Source: Rhodococcus sp. X156
Lineage (GTDB): Bacteria > Actinomycetota > Actinomycetes > Mycobacteriales > Mycobacteriaceae
Assembly (NCBI RefSeq): GCF_004006015.1
Contig: NZ_CP034766.1
Coordinates: 620,001 to 684,000, forward strand
Reading direction: 5' to 3'
DNA length: 64,000 bases
The position numbers and the translations under genes are program-made. Under the pieces are notes generated by a model. It was not told where the DNA came from, made no database searches, and saw only the letters and a list, made by a program, of their open reading frames with translations. Of this stretch, positions 19,212 through 27,623 are shown in pieces (the first letter of the stretch is position 1; each line of letters opens with the position of its first letter).

Positions 19212-19547
19212 CTATCGCTCCCGACGGAGGGCGCCGAGCAGCGCGCGGGCATCGCCATGCATCTCCGCGCTGAGCCGGACGAGCTCGTTGTTGACGGCAT
19301 CGACGTCGTCCGCCGCCACGGAGTGACCATTCATGGGGTGGATGACCAGATCGTGGAAGCCGCCCATGCCGCCATATCCGTTGAGGAGCCGCTCCAGCCC
19401 GTGGGCGTCGTGTGCCGTCAGCTCGCGCTGGACGACGGCGATCCACCGCGCCCACCAGGACTCACCGCAACGGTTGAGCAGCTCGTGGGCTCGCGCGACG
19501 TTACCGAGCAGCCGCTGGGAACGATCTTCTGCCTCAAGCGAATCCAC
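19212..19547 (-). CDS. Hypothetical protein, helical
   Basis: A 111-residue, mostly helical, soluble protein with several Trp and His residues (CGESWWARWI, GGMGGFHDLVIHP). It resembles small actinobacterial proteins of the DUF6966-like type in the HDLVIHP region, but I am not certain of the family. The start is GTG 19547. It lies immediately downstream of tRNA-Arg on the same strand and upstream of the small membrane protein gene. Function is unknown. Confidence 0.7.
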   Translation of the reverse strand: MDSLEAEDRSQRLLGNVARAHELLNRCGESWWARWIAVVQRELTAHDAHGLERLLNGYGGMGGFHDLVIHPMNGHSVAADDVDAVNNELVRLSAEMHGDARALLGALRRER

Positions 19548-19579
19548 GAGGCCGATTGTGTCAGCCGCCCCGCGCTGGG

Positions 19580-19652
19580 TGCCCCTAGCAGGATTCGAAC
19601 CTGCGACACACGGTTTAGGAAACCGATGCTCTATCCCCTGAGCTATAGAGGC
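19580..19652 (-). tRNA. tRNA-Arg (CCU anticodon)
   Basis: Read on the minus strand, the sequence folds as a 73-base tRNA: acceptor GCCTCTA/TAGGGGC with one G-U pair, D arm GCTC/GAGC, anticodon loop TTCCTAA giving anticodon CCT, and T arm GCAGG-TTCGAAT-CCTGC. The CCA end is not encoded. CCU reads the rare AGG arginine codon. No integrase or prophage gene is nearby. Confidence 0.96.
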
Positions 19653-19877
19653 GGGGGTAGCAAGAGAACCGTCAAGGGATCTCCCACCACAGGCTCTCGG
19701 CGGCCAGAGCGGTCGGCGAACAGCCCTGATGATGGTACTGGAGGCGTCCGCGTACCGCGGCGGGGCGCCCAGGCGTGGCCGTACTGCGTTCGCACGACTG
19801 ACCGGTGTCGGTGCCCTGTGCCATGGTGGGTGAGCACGTCCGGGGGGACGAGCGGTACGGGTAGGGGTGGGGGCACC

Positions 19878-20333
19878 ATGTCAGAGTTCAACAAGGCGCT
19901 GGGCGGACGGCTGCGCGAGGTCCGCAAGGGACTGGGACTGTCGCTGCAGGCCGTGCAGGAGAAGTCCGACGGCCAGTGGAAGGCTGTGGTCGTCGGCTCC
20001 TACGAGCGGGGTGACCGCGGCCTCACGATGATCCGCCTGGCCGCGCTCGCCCGCTTCTACGGTGTCGGTGTCGCCGAGCTGATCCCGGAGCTTCGCGCGG
20101 ACGCCAAGCCGGTGCGCCTGGTGCTCAACGTCGACCGGGTGCGCCAGCTGACGCAGGAGCAGGCCCAGCCAGTGCGCCAGCACGTGGAGACCGTCCTGCA
20201 CCGCCGCGGCGGCACGTCCACGCTGCTGGAGATGCGCGCAGCGGACCTCGACGTGCTGGCGTCGGCGAACAACACCACGGGCGCGCAGCTGCTGAACCAG
20301 CTGGCTGACTGGGGCTGCTGCGCCCGAGCCTGA
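19878..20333 (+). CDS. bldD: BldD-like XRE-family transcriptional regulator
   Basis: A 151-residue protein with an N-terminal helix-turn-helix (residues about 8-75) containing QWKAVVVGSYERGDRGLT, nearly identical to the DNA-binding core of Streptomyces BldD, and a C-terminal domain of the BldD type. BldD represses development genes when dimerised by four molecules of cyclic di-GMP through an RGD-x8-RQDD signature. Here the corresponding stretch reads RRGG then RAAD, so the RxxD half is kept but the RGD half is altered. DNA recognition is therefore likely conserved while ligand control may differ. It starts at ATG 19878 and stands alone, divergent from the tRNA. Confidence 0.9.
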   Translation: MSEFNKALGGRLREVRKGLGLSLQAVQEKSDGQWKAVVVGSYERGDRGLTMIRLAALARFYGVGVAELIPELRADAKPVRLVLNVDRVRQLTQEQAQPVRQHVETVLHRRGGTSTLLEMRAADLDVLASANNTTGAQLLNQLADWGCCARA

Positions 20334-20339
20334 GCGTGC

Positions 20340-20675
20340 TCAGCGTGCCTGCAGCCGCCGCGGGTACAGCGCAGCGATGCACCGCTGCACCCACCGAGGC
20401 GCTGGTCCCAGCGGCCGGAGCACCGGCCAAACCGGCGGCGACGCCTGCACGGGGCCGGTCACCACGCCCTCGGGGGTCAGCTCCACGGTGAAGCGCTCGA
20501 TCCCGCGCTCGGTGCCCAGCCCGATCAGCACGGTGGCGGTGCGGGTGGTTGCAGCACCGTGGCTCGCGCCAGATGGTCGCTCGTCCTGTCTGCGTGCACT
20601 CGTGTTCGCCCCCTCGCGGCCGCAGCACTCGCGCAACCAGCCGTGATGGTGCCGCACCACCACCCCAGCGGCCAC
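20340..20675 (-). CDS. Hypothetical protein
   Basis: A 111-residue protein rich in Arg and Pro, ending in WVQRCIAALYPRRLQ, which resembles small conserved proteins of actinobacteria with a terminal Trp/Arg helix. The start is GTG 20675. It is convergent with the BldD gene, 6 bases apart. I do not recognise a domain, and coding status rests on codon bias and on the lack of any better reading of this interval. Confidence 0.6.
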   Translation of the reverse strand: MAAGVVVRHHHGWLRECCGREGANTSARRQDERPSGASHGAATTRTATVLIGLGTERGIERFTVELTPEGVVTGPVQASPPVWPVLRPLGPAPRWVQRCIAALYPRRLQAR

Positions 20676-20807
20676 GTCGGAATGCGACGGGTGTGAGCCG
20701 GCATCTGTTTAGAATGCGCTGCGAAGGTTGCTCTTTCGGCCACTTGGGTCCAAGGAGGAGCGGCTTTCGGCCCCGGCCGCCCTCCCCCCAGTCAAAGGAC
20801 CACGTCG

Positions 20808-21848
20808 ATGTCTCAGCAGCCTCCGCCCACCGGAGATGACTCGTCCAGCGAGCCCCAGAGCACCGGCTGGCAGAAGCCGTCCAACCCGACCCCCCCGCAG
20901 AACGAGCAGGGGGACCAGGGCCAGCAGGGCTACGCGCCGGGTTCCTACCCGTCCGGTCCCTACCCGCAGGGCTCCTACCCCTCGGGGCCGTACCCGCAGG
21001 GGCAGACCGACCCCAACGCCTACGGCCAGCCGCAGTACGGCCAGCCCGGCTACGGGCAGCCGCAGTACGGCCAGCCCGGCTACGGCCAGGAGCAGTACGC
21101 CCAGGGACAGTACGACCCAAACGCCTACCAGCAGCAGCAGTACGGCCAGCCCACCTACGGCCAGCCCGGCTACGGACAGCCCGCGTACGGACAGCCCGGC
21201 TTCCCGCAGGGGCCGGTGCCGCCACAGAAGAACAACAACAAGATCTGGATCTTGGCGTCGGCGGCGGTCGCGGTGCTGGTGATCGGCGCCGGCGTGGCCA
21301 TCGTGGCCGTGCAGAGCTCCGACGACGACGGCGACACCGCTGCCCCCACCAGCTCCGCTGCCCCGTCCAGCTCCGGCAGCCCCTCCAGCTCCAGTTCCAG
21401 TTCCAGCTCCAGCGCGGCACCGTCGAGCTCGTCGACCACCTCGGGTGACAACTACCCGGGCAAGAGCTCGGGCGACACCATCGTCCAAGCCGGCGAGCTG
21501 GGCACCAAGGACAGCATCGCGGTCACCACCACGGCGCTCACCGAGTTCAAGGGCCGGTACGACGACCTGCTCTGCACGTCGGTGGTCCTGAAGAACCAGG
21601 ACACCAAGGAGCGCACCTTCACCAACCTGCGCTGGGAGCTGGCTGACCCCACGGGGCGCATCGAGGACGCCAGCTACGCCTCCGACATCCCCAACCGGTT
21701 GAAGTCCGGCGCGGTGGCACCAGGCACGGAGATCAGCGGGAACGTCTGCTTCGAGCAGCCCAACGGTCTGCCGTCGGGCACCTACGCCGTCACCTTCGAG
21801 CCGCAGCTGGGCGACGAGGACCGGATCGTCTGGATCAACAAGCGCTAG
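20808..21848 (+). CDS. DUF4352-type exported protein with a Gln/Tyr/Gly/Pro-rich N-terminus
   Basis: A 346-residue protein in three parts. Residues 1-140 are low-complexity with repeated [10 protein letters not shown] and YPSGPYPQG units; 143-167 is a single TM helix ([23 protein letters not shown]); a Ser-run linker (about 180-215) leads to a C-terminal beta domain (about 225-346) of the DUF4352 immunoglobulin-like type, with two Cys (LLCTS, GNVCF) that could form a disulfide. The cytoplasmic tail plus TM plus extracellular domain layout is common in actinobacterial surface proteins. ATG 20808 is followed by the expected frame. A strong inverted repeat follows the gene. Confidence 0.88.
   Translation: MSQQPPPTGDDSSSEPQSTGWQKPSNPTPPQNEQGDQGQQGYAPGSYPSGPYPQGSYPSGPYPQGQTDPNAYGQPQYGQPGYGQPQYGQPGYGQEQYAQGQYDPNAYQQQQYGQPTYGQPGYGQPAYGQPGFPQGPVPPQKNNNKIWILASAAVAVLVIGAGVAIVAVQSSDDDGDTAAPTSSAAPSSSGSPSSSSSSSSSSAAPSSSSTTSGDNYPGKSSGDTIVQAGELGTKDSIAVTTTALTEFKGRYDDLLCTSVVLKNQDTKERTFTNLRWELADPTGRIEDASYASDIPNRLKSGAVAPGTEISGNVCFEQPNGLPSGTYAVTFEPQLGDEDRIVWINKR
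20930..21215 (+). repeat. YGQPGYG-encoding degenerate repeat tract
   Basis: Within the DUF4352 gene, repeated in-frame units such as TACGGCCAGCCCGGCTACGG encode YGQPGYG, alternating with YPSGPYPQG. The units vary in sequence, so slippage is possible but not forced. Confidence 0.8.
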
Positions 21849-21860
21849 GACCCGCACAGC

Positions 21861-21905
21861 AGAGAGCCCGGCAACCGGACACTGGGTCCGGCTGCCGGGC
21901 TCTCT
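21861..21905. terminator. Factor-independent-type hairpin between convergent genes
   Basis: A long inverted repeat, AGAGAGCCCGGC ... GCCGGGCTCTCT with further pairing of CCGGAC and GTCCGG, leaves a short loop. It sits 12 bases after the DUF4352 stop and 23 bases before the end of the convergent gene, and it can serve both strands. There is no U tract, as is usual in high-GC actinobacteria. Confidence 0.8.
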
Positions 21906-21927
21906 GCGCTAACTGGCTCTGGGCCGA

Positions 21928-22596
21928 CTAGCTCTGCGCGTTCTGCCGCTGCGTCTTCTCTGCCTCGGCCAGCTTCTCCACCTGGTTGGCGTCGGCCCGC
22001 TTCTGGGTGGCCTCGTCACGCTTGGCGGCGGCCTCCTTCAGCTCGGCCGTCGCCGGCGCCGCGGCCTGCTTCTCCTTGGCGTCGATCTTGGCCTGCTCGG
22101 CCTTCTTCTCCGCCTCGGCGTCCCGCTTGCGCTTGGCGGCCAGCTCGTCGGCCTGCTTCTTCTCCGCCGCAGCGCGCTGCTCGGCCTGCTCGGCCGCCTT
22201 CTTCTTGCGGTCCTCCTCGGCCTTGCGTGCCGCGGCCTGCTTCTGCTGCTTCTCCCGCTGCGCGGCCACCTGGTCCTCGCGGGCCTGCTGCTGCTTGGCC
22301 TTCAGGTCGGCGTCGGCCTGCTCGCGCTTGCGGTCGGCCTCCTCCTGCAGCTCCACGGCCCGGGTGAGGGCGGCGCTGCGCTCCTGCAGGGCCTCCCCGC
22401 GGCGGATGGCGGCCGGGTCGCCCAGGGCGCGACCGACGGCACCGTCGATGGCGCCGAGGGTGCGCTCGTAGGCGAGGCGCACGGGCGCCTCGTCGTGCAT
22501 GCGGGACACCACCTGCGTCTCGATGAGCTGCAGCGGGAGTCGGGCCACCTGGTAGGGCAGCCGCAGCGCGGCCTTGGGGATGCTGAGCACGTTCAT
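21928..22596 (-). CDS. Coiled-coil protein, Ala/Lys/Glu-rich
   Basis: A 222-residue protein. The first 70 residues look like a short folded or membrane-associated segment (LRLPYQVARLPLQLIE), and the rest is a long charged heptad-type coiled coil rich in Ala, Lys, Glu and Gln (about 90-222). It is downstream of a CsbD-like gene that ends in a similar Ala/Lys/Glu-rich coiled coil, 29 bases away, so the two form a likely operon. Related actinobacterial proteins are often annotated as IF2-like because of this composition, but no GTPase or translation domain is present. Function is unknown; a stress or envelope-associated scaffold is a guess. Confidence 0.78.
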   Translation of the reverse strand: MNVLSIPKAALRLPYQVARLPLQLIETQVVSRMHDEAPVRLAYERTLGAIDGAVGRALGDPAAIRRGEALQERSAALTRAVELQEEADRKREQADADLKAKQQQAREDQVAAQREKQQKQAAARKAEEDRKKKAAEQAEQRAAAEKKQADELAAKRKRDAEAEKKAEQAKIDAKEKQAAAPATAELKEAAAKRDEATQKRADANQVEKLAEAEKTQRQNAQS

Positions 22597-22625
22597 GCGG
22601 TCTCCTTCGATCGGTGTGGTGGTGG

Positions 22626-23183
22626 TCAGGACAGCTCGGCGTCGCCGCTGAGCTTCGCCGCCTCGCGGCGGGCCTTCTCGGCGGCGGCCTCGGCGTTGGC
22701 CGCCTCGGCGTTGGCGGCGGTGTGCTCGGCGCTCGCCTGTGCGGCGTCCTGTGCGGCGGAGGTGGACTTGGCGCGGGCGGTGGCCTCGGCGCCCTGCTCC
22801 TTGGCCTTGGCGTCCCGCTCGGCCTGGGCCTGCTCGCGGGCGGTCTCCTGCTGCTTGGCGGCCTCGGCCTGGCGACGCTCCGCCTGCTGGCGGGCCTCGG
22901 CAGCCTGCTTGGCCGCGGCGGACTCCTGGGCGGTGGCCGTGCGCTCCTGGGCGGCCTCCTGCCGGACCTCGGTGAGGTCCTCGGCAGCGTCCTTGGCCTT
23001 TGCGTCGGCCACGGCGGCGTCGGCGTTGGCCTCCCTGCGCTGGGCGGCCTGCGTCTGGTCCAGCTGGCCCTCGGCGGTCAGGGAGTCGTTGCCGGACAGC
23101 GCGCCGGCCACCTCCTTGGCCTTGCCCTTGATCGAGTCGAACATGCCCTTGCGGGCCTCACCAGACTTGTCTTGCTCAGTCAT
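22626..23183 (-). CDS. CsbD-family stress protein fused to a coiled coil
   Basis: A 185-residue protein. Residues about 14-50 match the CsbD/YjbJ stress domain (FDSIKGKAKEVAGALSGND), which is normally a stand-alone 60-70-residue protein induced by the general stress response. Here it is followed by a roughly 130-residue Ala/Glu/Lys/Gln-rich coiled coil. ATG 23183 is well placed. Upstream gene of a two-gene unit with the following coiled-coil protein. I see no clear stress-sigma promoter in the 250 bases upstream. Confidence 0.85.
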   Translation of the reverse strand: MTEQDKSGEARKGMFDSIKGKAKEVAGALSGNDSLTAEGQLDQTQAAQRREANADAAVADAKAKDAAEDLTEVRQEAAQERTATAQESAAAKQAAEARQQAERRQAEAAKQQETAREQAQAERDAKAKEQGAEATARAKSTSAAQDAAQASAEHTAANAEAANAEAAAEKARREAAKLSGDAELS

Positions 23184-23433
23184 TCAGCACTCCTAGTGGT
23201 CTCGCGTGGTCGGACGCCGACGGGCGTCCGTGGTGCGGTGGCCACCCGCTCCGGCCCCGAGCAACCCGTGCTTGTGCAGGCGGGGCCCAGGGCGGACGGT
23301 GGCAGCGATCCCGGCTTCTCGAGGACGCGTGAAGTCCTAAGTGTACGTCTGTGCACGGCATTCGCACCCGGCAGTGGCGTGGCTAACACCCTGGTCAGAG
23401 GCCCGCGGTGCTGTCAACCGCAACCTCGCGCCG
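23184..23433. promoter_or_regulatory. Upstream region of the CsbD-coiled-coil pair
   Basis: A 250-base gap that must carry the promoter of the leftward CsbD pair. I see no convincing sigma-B/F type motif (GTTT with GGGTA) and no palindrome worth naming, only that the region is less GC-rich near 23330-23360. Confidence 0.35.
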
Positions 23434-24195
23434 CTAGCCGAGCACCGGTCGCCTGCCCTCGGTCATCGCCGTGAGGCGGTCCTGCATCAGGGTCTGCACG
23501 CGTCCGGCGAGGTCCTCCGCGCTCTCCCCGTCGCGGGCCTGCACGGCCGGCAGCACGGCGGTGCAGAGCTTGCTCGGCAGCGGCAGGTAGGGCAGCACCA
23601 GCCCCACCAGTCCGAGGTTGAGCCCCCACGGCAGCGACACCGACAACGGCAGCGCCCGCAGGTTCAGCCAGGTGTCCAGGCGTGCGGCCCGGGCCAGGTT
23701 CTGCCCGTCGGCGAGCACCAGCAGCGTCTCGCCCACCCCTGCCGTCACCACCGGGACGATGGGCACCTCCGCCCGCAGGGCCAGGGCGGCGAAGCCCGGC
23801 CGACCGTCGAAGATGATGCGGTTGCGGTTGTTCCAGGTGGCCGCCGCCTCCACGTCCCCGCCGGGCAGCACCAGCACGTGGTGGTCCTGCGCGAACGCCT
23901 CCAGCGCGTTGGCCATGCTGGCGGGCCGGGCGCCGAAGGCCTCCGCCAGCGCTCCGAAGCCCAGCGTCCAGGCCAGCGGGTGGGCAAGCACGGTGACCGG
24001 GCGCTCTGGCCGCAGCTCGTGCAGCGCAGCGGCGACGGCCAGCAGGGTGACGTCCAGCAGCGCGCCGAAGCCGTGGTTGGCCACCAGCAGCACCGGTCTG
24101 TCGGGGAGGTCACCGGCCACCGCCAGCTCGAGGCGGTGGTAGCGCCGGGCGACCTCGGTGCCCAGGCGCCGCAGCAGCGCGGGCGGAGAAGTCAC
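23434..24195 (-). CDS. Lysophospholipid/diacylglycerol acyltransferase-like protein
   Basis: A 253-residue protein with the PlsC-type core: NHGFGALLDV (the HxxxxD motif as NH-x5-D), and a later block VLVLPGGDVEAAATWNNRNRI that matches the FPGGxRE/EGT-type region of diacylglycerol acyltransferase-like and wax-ester-related enzymes. It probably acylates a lipid at the inner membrane. The start is GTG 24195, six bases after the stop of the GAF-ANTAR gene, so the two are cotranscribed. The substrate is not evident. Confidence 0.85.
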   Translation of the reverse strand: MTSPPALLRRLGTEVARRYHRLELAVAGDLPDRPVLLVANHGFGALLDVTLLAVAAALHELRPERPVTVLAHPLAWTLGFGALAEAFGARPASMANALEAFAQDHHVLVLPGGDVEAAATWNNRNRIIFDGRPGFAALALRAEVPIVPVVTAGVGETLLVLADGQNLARAARLDTWLNLRALPLSVSLPWGLNLGLVGLVLPYLPLPSKLCTAVLPAVQARDGESAEDLAGRVQTLMQDRLTAMTEGRRPVLG

Positions 24196-24200
24196 GTCGG

Positions 24201-25004
24201 CTAGCGGTCGGTGAGCTGCAGGACGCGCCGCGCGGCCCGGTAGGCGGCCGGCTCGAGCAGGGCCGGGGTGGTGCTGGCGACCAGCTCGGCCATGGCCTCG
24301 GCGATCCGGCGCACCTTGATGTTGGACCCCTGCGAGCACAGGGTGAGCACCTGCCATGCCTCCTCGGCGGTGCACTGCCGGTGCTGCATGACCATCCCCA
24401 CCGCGCGGTCGGTGTCGGTGCGTGAGGCCAGGGCGTTGCGCAGGTTCATCTCCTGGTTGCGGGCGGCGCGCAGCGCGGCCAGCCGCAGGTCCAGCTGCTG
24501 CATCACCATGCCGGCCAGGCTGCGCAGGGTGCACAGCTGCTCCGAGGTGGGCTGCCGGGGCCGGGTGTCCAGCACGTTCACCGTGCCCAGGCGGTGCCCG
24601 CCCTCGGTGACGATCGGTGCCCCGGCGTAGAACCGCACGCCCAGCCGGCCGCGGACCAGGCTGTTCTCCAGGGTGCGTGGGTCGCGCAGGGTGTCCGGCA
24701 GCACGTAGGGCTCGTCCTGCAGGATCGCCGACGCGCACAGCCCGGGCTCGCGGCTGATCTCGGCAACCCCGAGGGGCAGACCCTCCGCGGCCTTGAACCA
24801 GATCCGGTCCTCGTCCACCAGGGTCACCGTGGCCATCGGCACGTCGAAGACGTGCGCAGCGACCTGGGCGGCGCGGGTGAACGCGCCGTCGCGCGGGGTG
24901 TCCAGCACCTCGTAGCGCCGCAGCGTGGTCAGCCGGGCCGGCTCGTCGGCGGGAACGGTCGGCGGGGGGCAGGTCGCGGCGCCGATGCCGATGACGTCAC
25001 TCAT
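24201..25004 (-). CDS. GAF and ANTAR domain RNA-binding antitermination regulator
   Basis: A 267-residue protein: GAF sensor domain at about 35-170 (GLCASAILQDEPYVLPD) followed by an ANTAR domain at about 195-255 (RTDTDRAVGMVMQHRQCTAEEAWQVL). ANTAR proteins bind paired hairpins in nascent RNA to prevent termination, here under control of an unknown GAF ligand. I chose ATG 25004 over GTG 25010 because an AGGAG box lies five bases upstream. It overlaps no neighbour upstream and is followed after six bases by the acyltransferase gene, which is therefore a candidate target or partner. Confidence 0.9.
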   Translation of the reverse strand: MSDVIGIGAATCPPPTVPADEPARLTTLRRYEVLDTPRDGAFTRAAQVAAHVFDVPMATVTLVDEDRIWFKAAEGLPLGVAEISREPGLCASAILQDEPYVLPDTLRDPRTLENSLVRGRLGVRFYAGAPIVTEGGHRLGTVNVLDTRPRQPTSEQLCTLRSLAGMVMQQLDLRLAALRAARNQEMNLRNALASRTDTDRAVGMVMQHRQCTAEEAWQVLTLCSQGSNIKVRRIAEAMAELVASTTPALLEPAAYRAARRVLQLTDR

Positions 25005-25152
25005 GTGCACTCCTCAGGTGGGCCGGGTCAAGGATGGCACCGAACGACCCGACTCGCGACGCAGATCTGCCCCCCACCGGCACCGATGTGCGACCAGGTC
25101 ACGACGGTGATTACATGGGGGGCTCCCGCACCGGCTCCCAGGAGGACCCGCG

Positions 25153-26652
25153 TTGACCTCGCTCTGGCTCGACCGCCCCGGGCTGCCCCGGTACCCGCCG
25201 CTGACCGAGGGGCGACGCTACGACGTGGTGGTGGCCGGCGCCGGGCTCACCGGTCTGGTCACCGCGCTGTTGTTCGCTCGGGCCGGTCGGCGGGTCGCGG
25301 TGGTGGAGGCACGCACGGTGGGTGCGGTGACCACCGGCAACACCACCGCCAAGGTGAGCCTGCTGCAGGGCTCCCGGCTGAGCCAGCTGGCCAGCAAGCA
25401 GCCCACCGACTCCGTGCGCAGCTACGTGGAGGCCAACCGCGAGGGCCAGCAGTGGCTGCTCGACTACTGCGTCCAGCGCAAGGTTCCCGTGCAGCGCACG
25501 CCCGCCATCACCTACGGCACCACCCCACGGGGACGGCGGCAGGCCCGGGCAGAGCTGGCCATGGCCGTCAAGGTCGGCCTGGACGCGCGGTGGGACCGCG
25601 ACCTCGACCTGCCCTACCCCACCCTCGGCGGGGTGCGCCTGGACGACCAGGCCCAGCTCGACCCGATGGACGTGCTGCTCGCCCTGGCCGCCGAGCTGCG
25701 GGAGCTGGGCGCGGACATCTTCGAGAACACTCGCGTCACCGAGGTGCACCCGAGCGAGGAGACCACAGTGGTCACCGAGCACGGTGACGTCCGCGCTGAC
25801 CGGGTGGTGCTGGCCACCGGCATGCCGATCCTGGACCGCGCCGGCTACTTCGCGCGGCTGGAGCCGCTGCGCTCGTACTGCCTGGCGTTCACGGTGCCCG
25901 GCCCGATCCCCACCGGCATGTACCTCAGCGCCGACGCCACCACCCGCTCGCTGCGCACGGCGCCCACCTTCCGCGGCCGGCGAACCCGCACGCCCCGGCT
26001 CATCGTGGGCGGCAACGGCCACGTCGTCGGCCGGGTGACGTCGGAGCAGGCGATGGTGGACGACCTGCGCAGCTGGACCGAGGAGCACTTCCCCGGGGCG
26101 AGGCTGACGCACTGGTGGTCGGCGCAGGACTACGAGTCCATCGACGGGCTGCCCTACGTCGGCCCGCTCACCCCCGGCGACGAGCGCGTGCTCATCGCCA
26201 CCGGCTTCGACAAGTGGGGCATGACCAACGCCGTGGCCGCGGCGCTGTCGCTGTCCAAGCGGGTGCTGGGCGAGCAGAGCACTCCGTGGGCCCGGGTGCT
26301 GGACAGCTGGCGGCTGCACGAGCTGGTGGGCTTCCCCAAGGGCGCCAGCCTCAACGCCAAGGTGGGGTGGAACCTGGCCGAGGGCTGGATCAAGCCGCTG
26401 CTGAGCCCCGGCTCCGTGGAGCAGCCGGCGGAGGGCCACGGCGAGGTGCGCCGCAACCTGCCCGCCCCGGTGGCGGTGTGCACGGTGGACGGCACCACGC
26501 ACACTGTGTCGGCGATGTGCCCGCACCTGGGCGGCATCGTCTCCTGGAACGACGCCGAGCGGTCCTGGGACTGCCCGCTGCACGGCTCCCGCTTCGCCGC
26601 CGACGGCACGGTGCTGGAGGGGCCGAGCACCTCGGGGCTCACTCCTCGCTAG
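25153..26652 (+). CDS. FAD-dependent oxidoreductase with C-terminal Rieske domain
   Basis: A 499-residue fusion. Residues about 25-370 are a glycine-oxidase/DAO-type FAD fold (VVVAGAGLTGLV near 29-40), and residues about 425-490 are a Rieske 2Fe-2S domain with ligands C456, H458, C474 and H477 (CPHLGG and CPLHGSRF). This architecture is known from proteins annotated as FAD-dependent oxidoreductase/Rieske; the electron flow from the flavin to the cluster is inferred. The start is TTG 25153, with GGAGG 8 bases upstream. Its stop TAG and that of the convergent asparaginase gene lie within the same CTAG tetranucleotide. The substrate is unknown. Confidence 0.92.
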   Translation: MTSLWLDRPGLPRYPPLTEGRRYDVVVAGAGLTGLVTALLFARAGRRVAVVEARTVGAVTTGNTTAKVSLLQGSRLSQLASKQPTDSVRSYVEANREGQQWLLDYCVQRKVPVQRTPAITYGTTPRGRRQARAELAMAVKVGLDARWDRDLDLPYPTLGGVRLDDQAQLDPMDVLLALAAELRELGADIFENTRVTEVHPSEETTVVTEHGDVRADRVVLATGMPILDRAGYFARLEPLRSYCLAFTVPGPIPTGMYLSADATTRSLRTAPTFRGRRTRTPRLIVGGNGHVVGRVTSEQAMVDDLRSWTEEHFPGARLTHWWSAQDYESIDGLPYVGPLTPGDERVLIATGFDKWGMTNAVAAALSLSKRVLGEQSTPWARVLDSWRLHELVGFPKGASLNAKVGWNLAEGWIKPLLSPGSVEQPAEGHGEVRRNLPAPVAVCTVDGTTHTVSAMCPHLGGIVSWNDAERSWDCPLHGSRFAADGTVLEGPSTSGLTPR

Positions 26653-27623
26653 CTGGCGGCAAAAGCGGTGCGCACCTGCGTGTCGTCGGCGCCGGCGGCC
26701 AGCAGCGCGGCCAGCTGCACGCGGGCCTGGCTGGGGCGCAGCGTCCCGGTGAGGACCGCGCCGGCGGCCACCAGGTCGCGGCCCCCGCCCCCGCCGCCGT
26801 AGACCGCGCGCAGCGGACCGGCCGGCACGCGGCTGGACAGCAGCACGTGCACGCCCCGCTGGACGTGCCGGCGCACCGCCGCCACCACGGTGGGGTTGGC
26901 GTTGCCCAGCCCGGGTGCCTCCAGCACCAGCCCGCGGGCGCCGGCGGCGGCGCAGGCGTCCAGCGCGGTGGCGTCCGCACCGGGGTAGAGCGCCACCACG
27001 TCCACCCGCACGTCGGCGAGGTCGGTCAGCCCGGACAACGGGGCCGGGCGCTGGGGCGGTCGCTGCACCACCAGCTCGCCGAGCACCACGCGGCCCACCG
27101 CGCCCAGCTCGGGATCAGCGAAGGGAGCCGACGCCAGGGTGTGCATCTTGCGGGTGCCGCGCGCGGCGTGCACCGCCCCGTCGAACACCACCAGCACGCC
27201 CAGGCCGCGGGCGGCCGGGTCAGCGGCCACGGCGAGCGCGTCGCGCAGGTTGCCCGGCCCGTCGGTGTTCGGCTCGTCCGCGCCGCGCTGGGCGCCGGTG
27301 AGCACCACCGGGCGGGGATCGTCGTGCACCAGGTCGAGCAGGAAGGCGGTCTCCTCGGTGGTGTCGGTGCCGTGGGTGAGCACCACGCCGTCCACGCCCT
27401 CGGCCAGGGCGGCGGCCACCGCGCGGCGGATCACGTCCAGGTCGGCCAGGGTGAGGGCGGCGCTGTTCTTGCTGAGCACGTCGCGCACCTGCACCTGCAC
27501 GCCGGCGGGCAGGTCCACCCCGTCGAGCAGCTCGGCCCCGGAGACCCCGGCCACCTTGGCGCCGGTGGCGTCGGCGCTGCTGGCGATGGTGCCACCGGTG
27601 GTGAGCACCGCGACTGTGGTCAC
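26649..27623 (-). CDS. ansA: L-asparaginase
   Basis: A 324-residue type I/II-like asparaginase that hydrolyses L-asparagine to aspartate and ammonia. Seen: the first catalytic Thr in TTGGTIASS (Thr12) and the second motif HGTDTTEETAF with its Thr and Asp, both needed for catalysis, plus a GALRD-like GNLRDA block. There is no signal peptide, so it is cytoplasmic. The GTG start at 27623 overlaps the upstream SDR stop as GTGA. It ends in a CTAG shared with the convergent FAD/Rieske gene. It is the last gene of a malQ-SDR-asparaginase operon, an unusual grouping that may simply reflect shared transcription. Confidence 0.92.
   Translation of the reverse strand: MTTVAVLTTGGTIASSADATGAKVAGVSGAELLDGVDLPAGVQVQVRDVLSKNSAALTLADLDVIRRAVAAALAEGVDGVVLTHGTDTTEETAFLLDLVHDDPRPVVLTGAQRGADEPNTDGPGNLRDALAVAADPAARGLGVLVVFDGAVHAARGTRKMHTLASAPFADPELGAVGRVVLGELVVQRPPQRPAPLSGLTDLADVRVDVVALYPGADATALDACAAAGARGLVLEAPGLGNANPTVVAAVRRHVQRGVHVLLSSRVPAGPLRAVYGGGGGGRDLVAAGAVLTGTLRPSQARVQLAALLAAGADDTQVRTAFAAS

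Noticed and set aside
19580..19652. tRNA-Arg(CCU) as an integration site
   Set aside because: tRNA-Arg genes are frequent attachment sites, but there is no integrase, repeat of the tRNA 3' end or phage gene near it.
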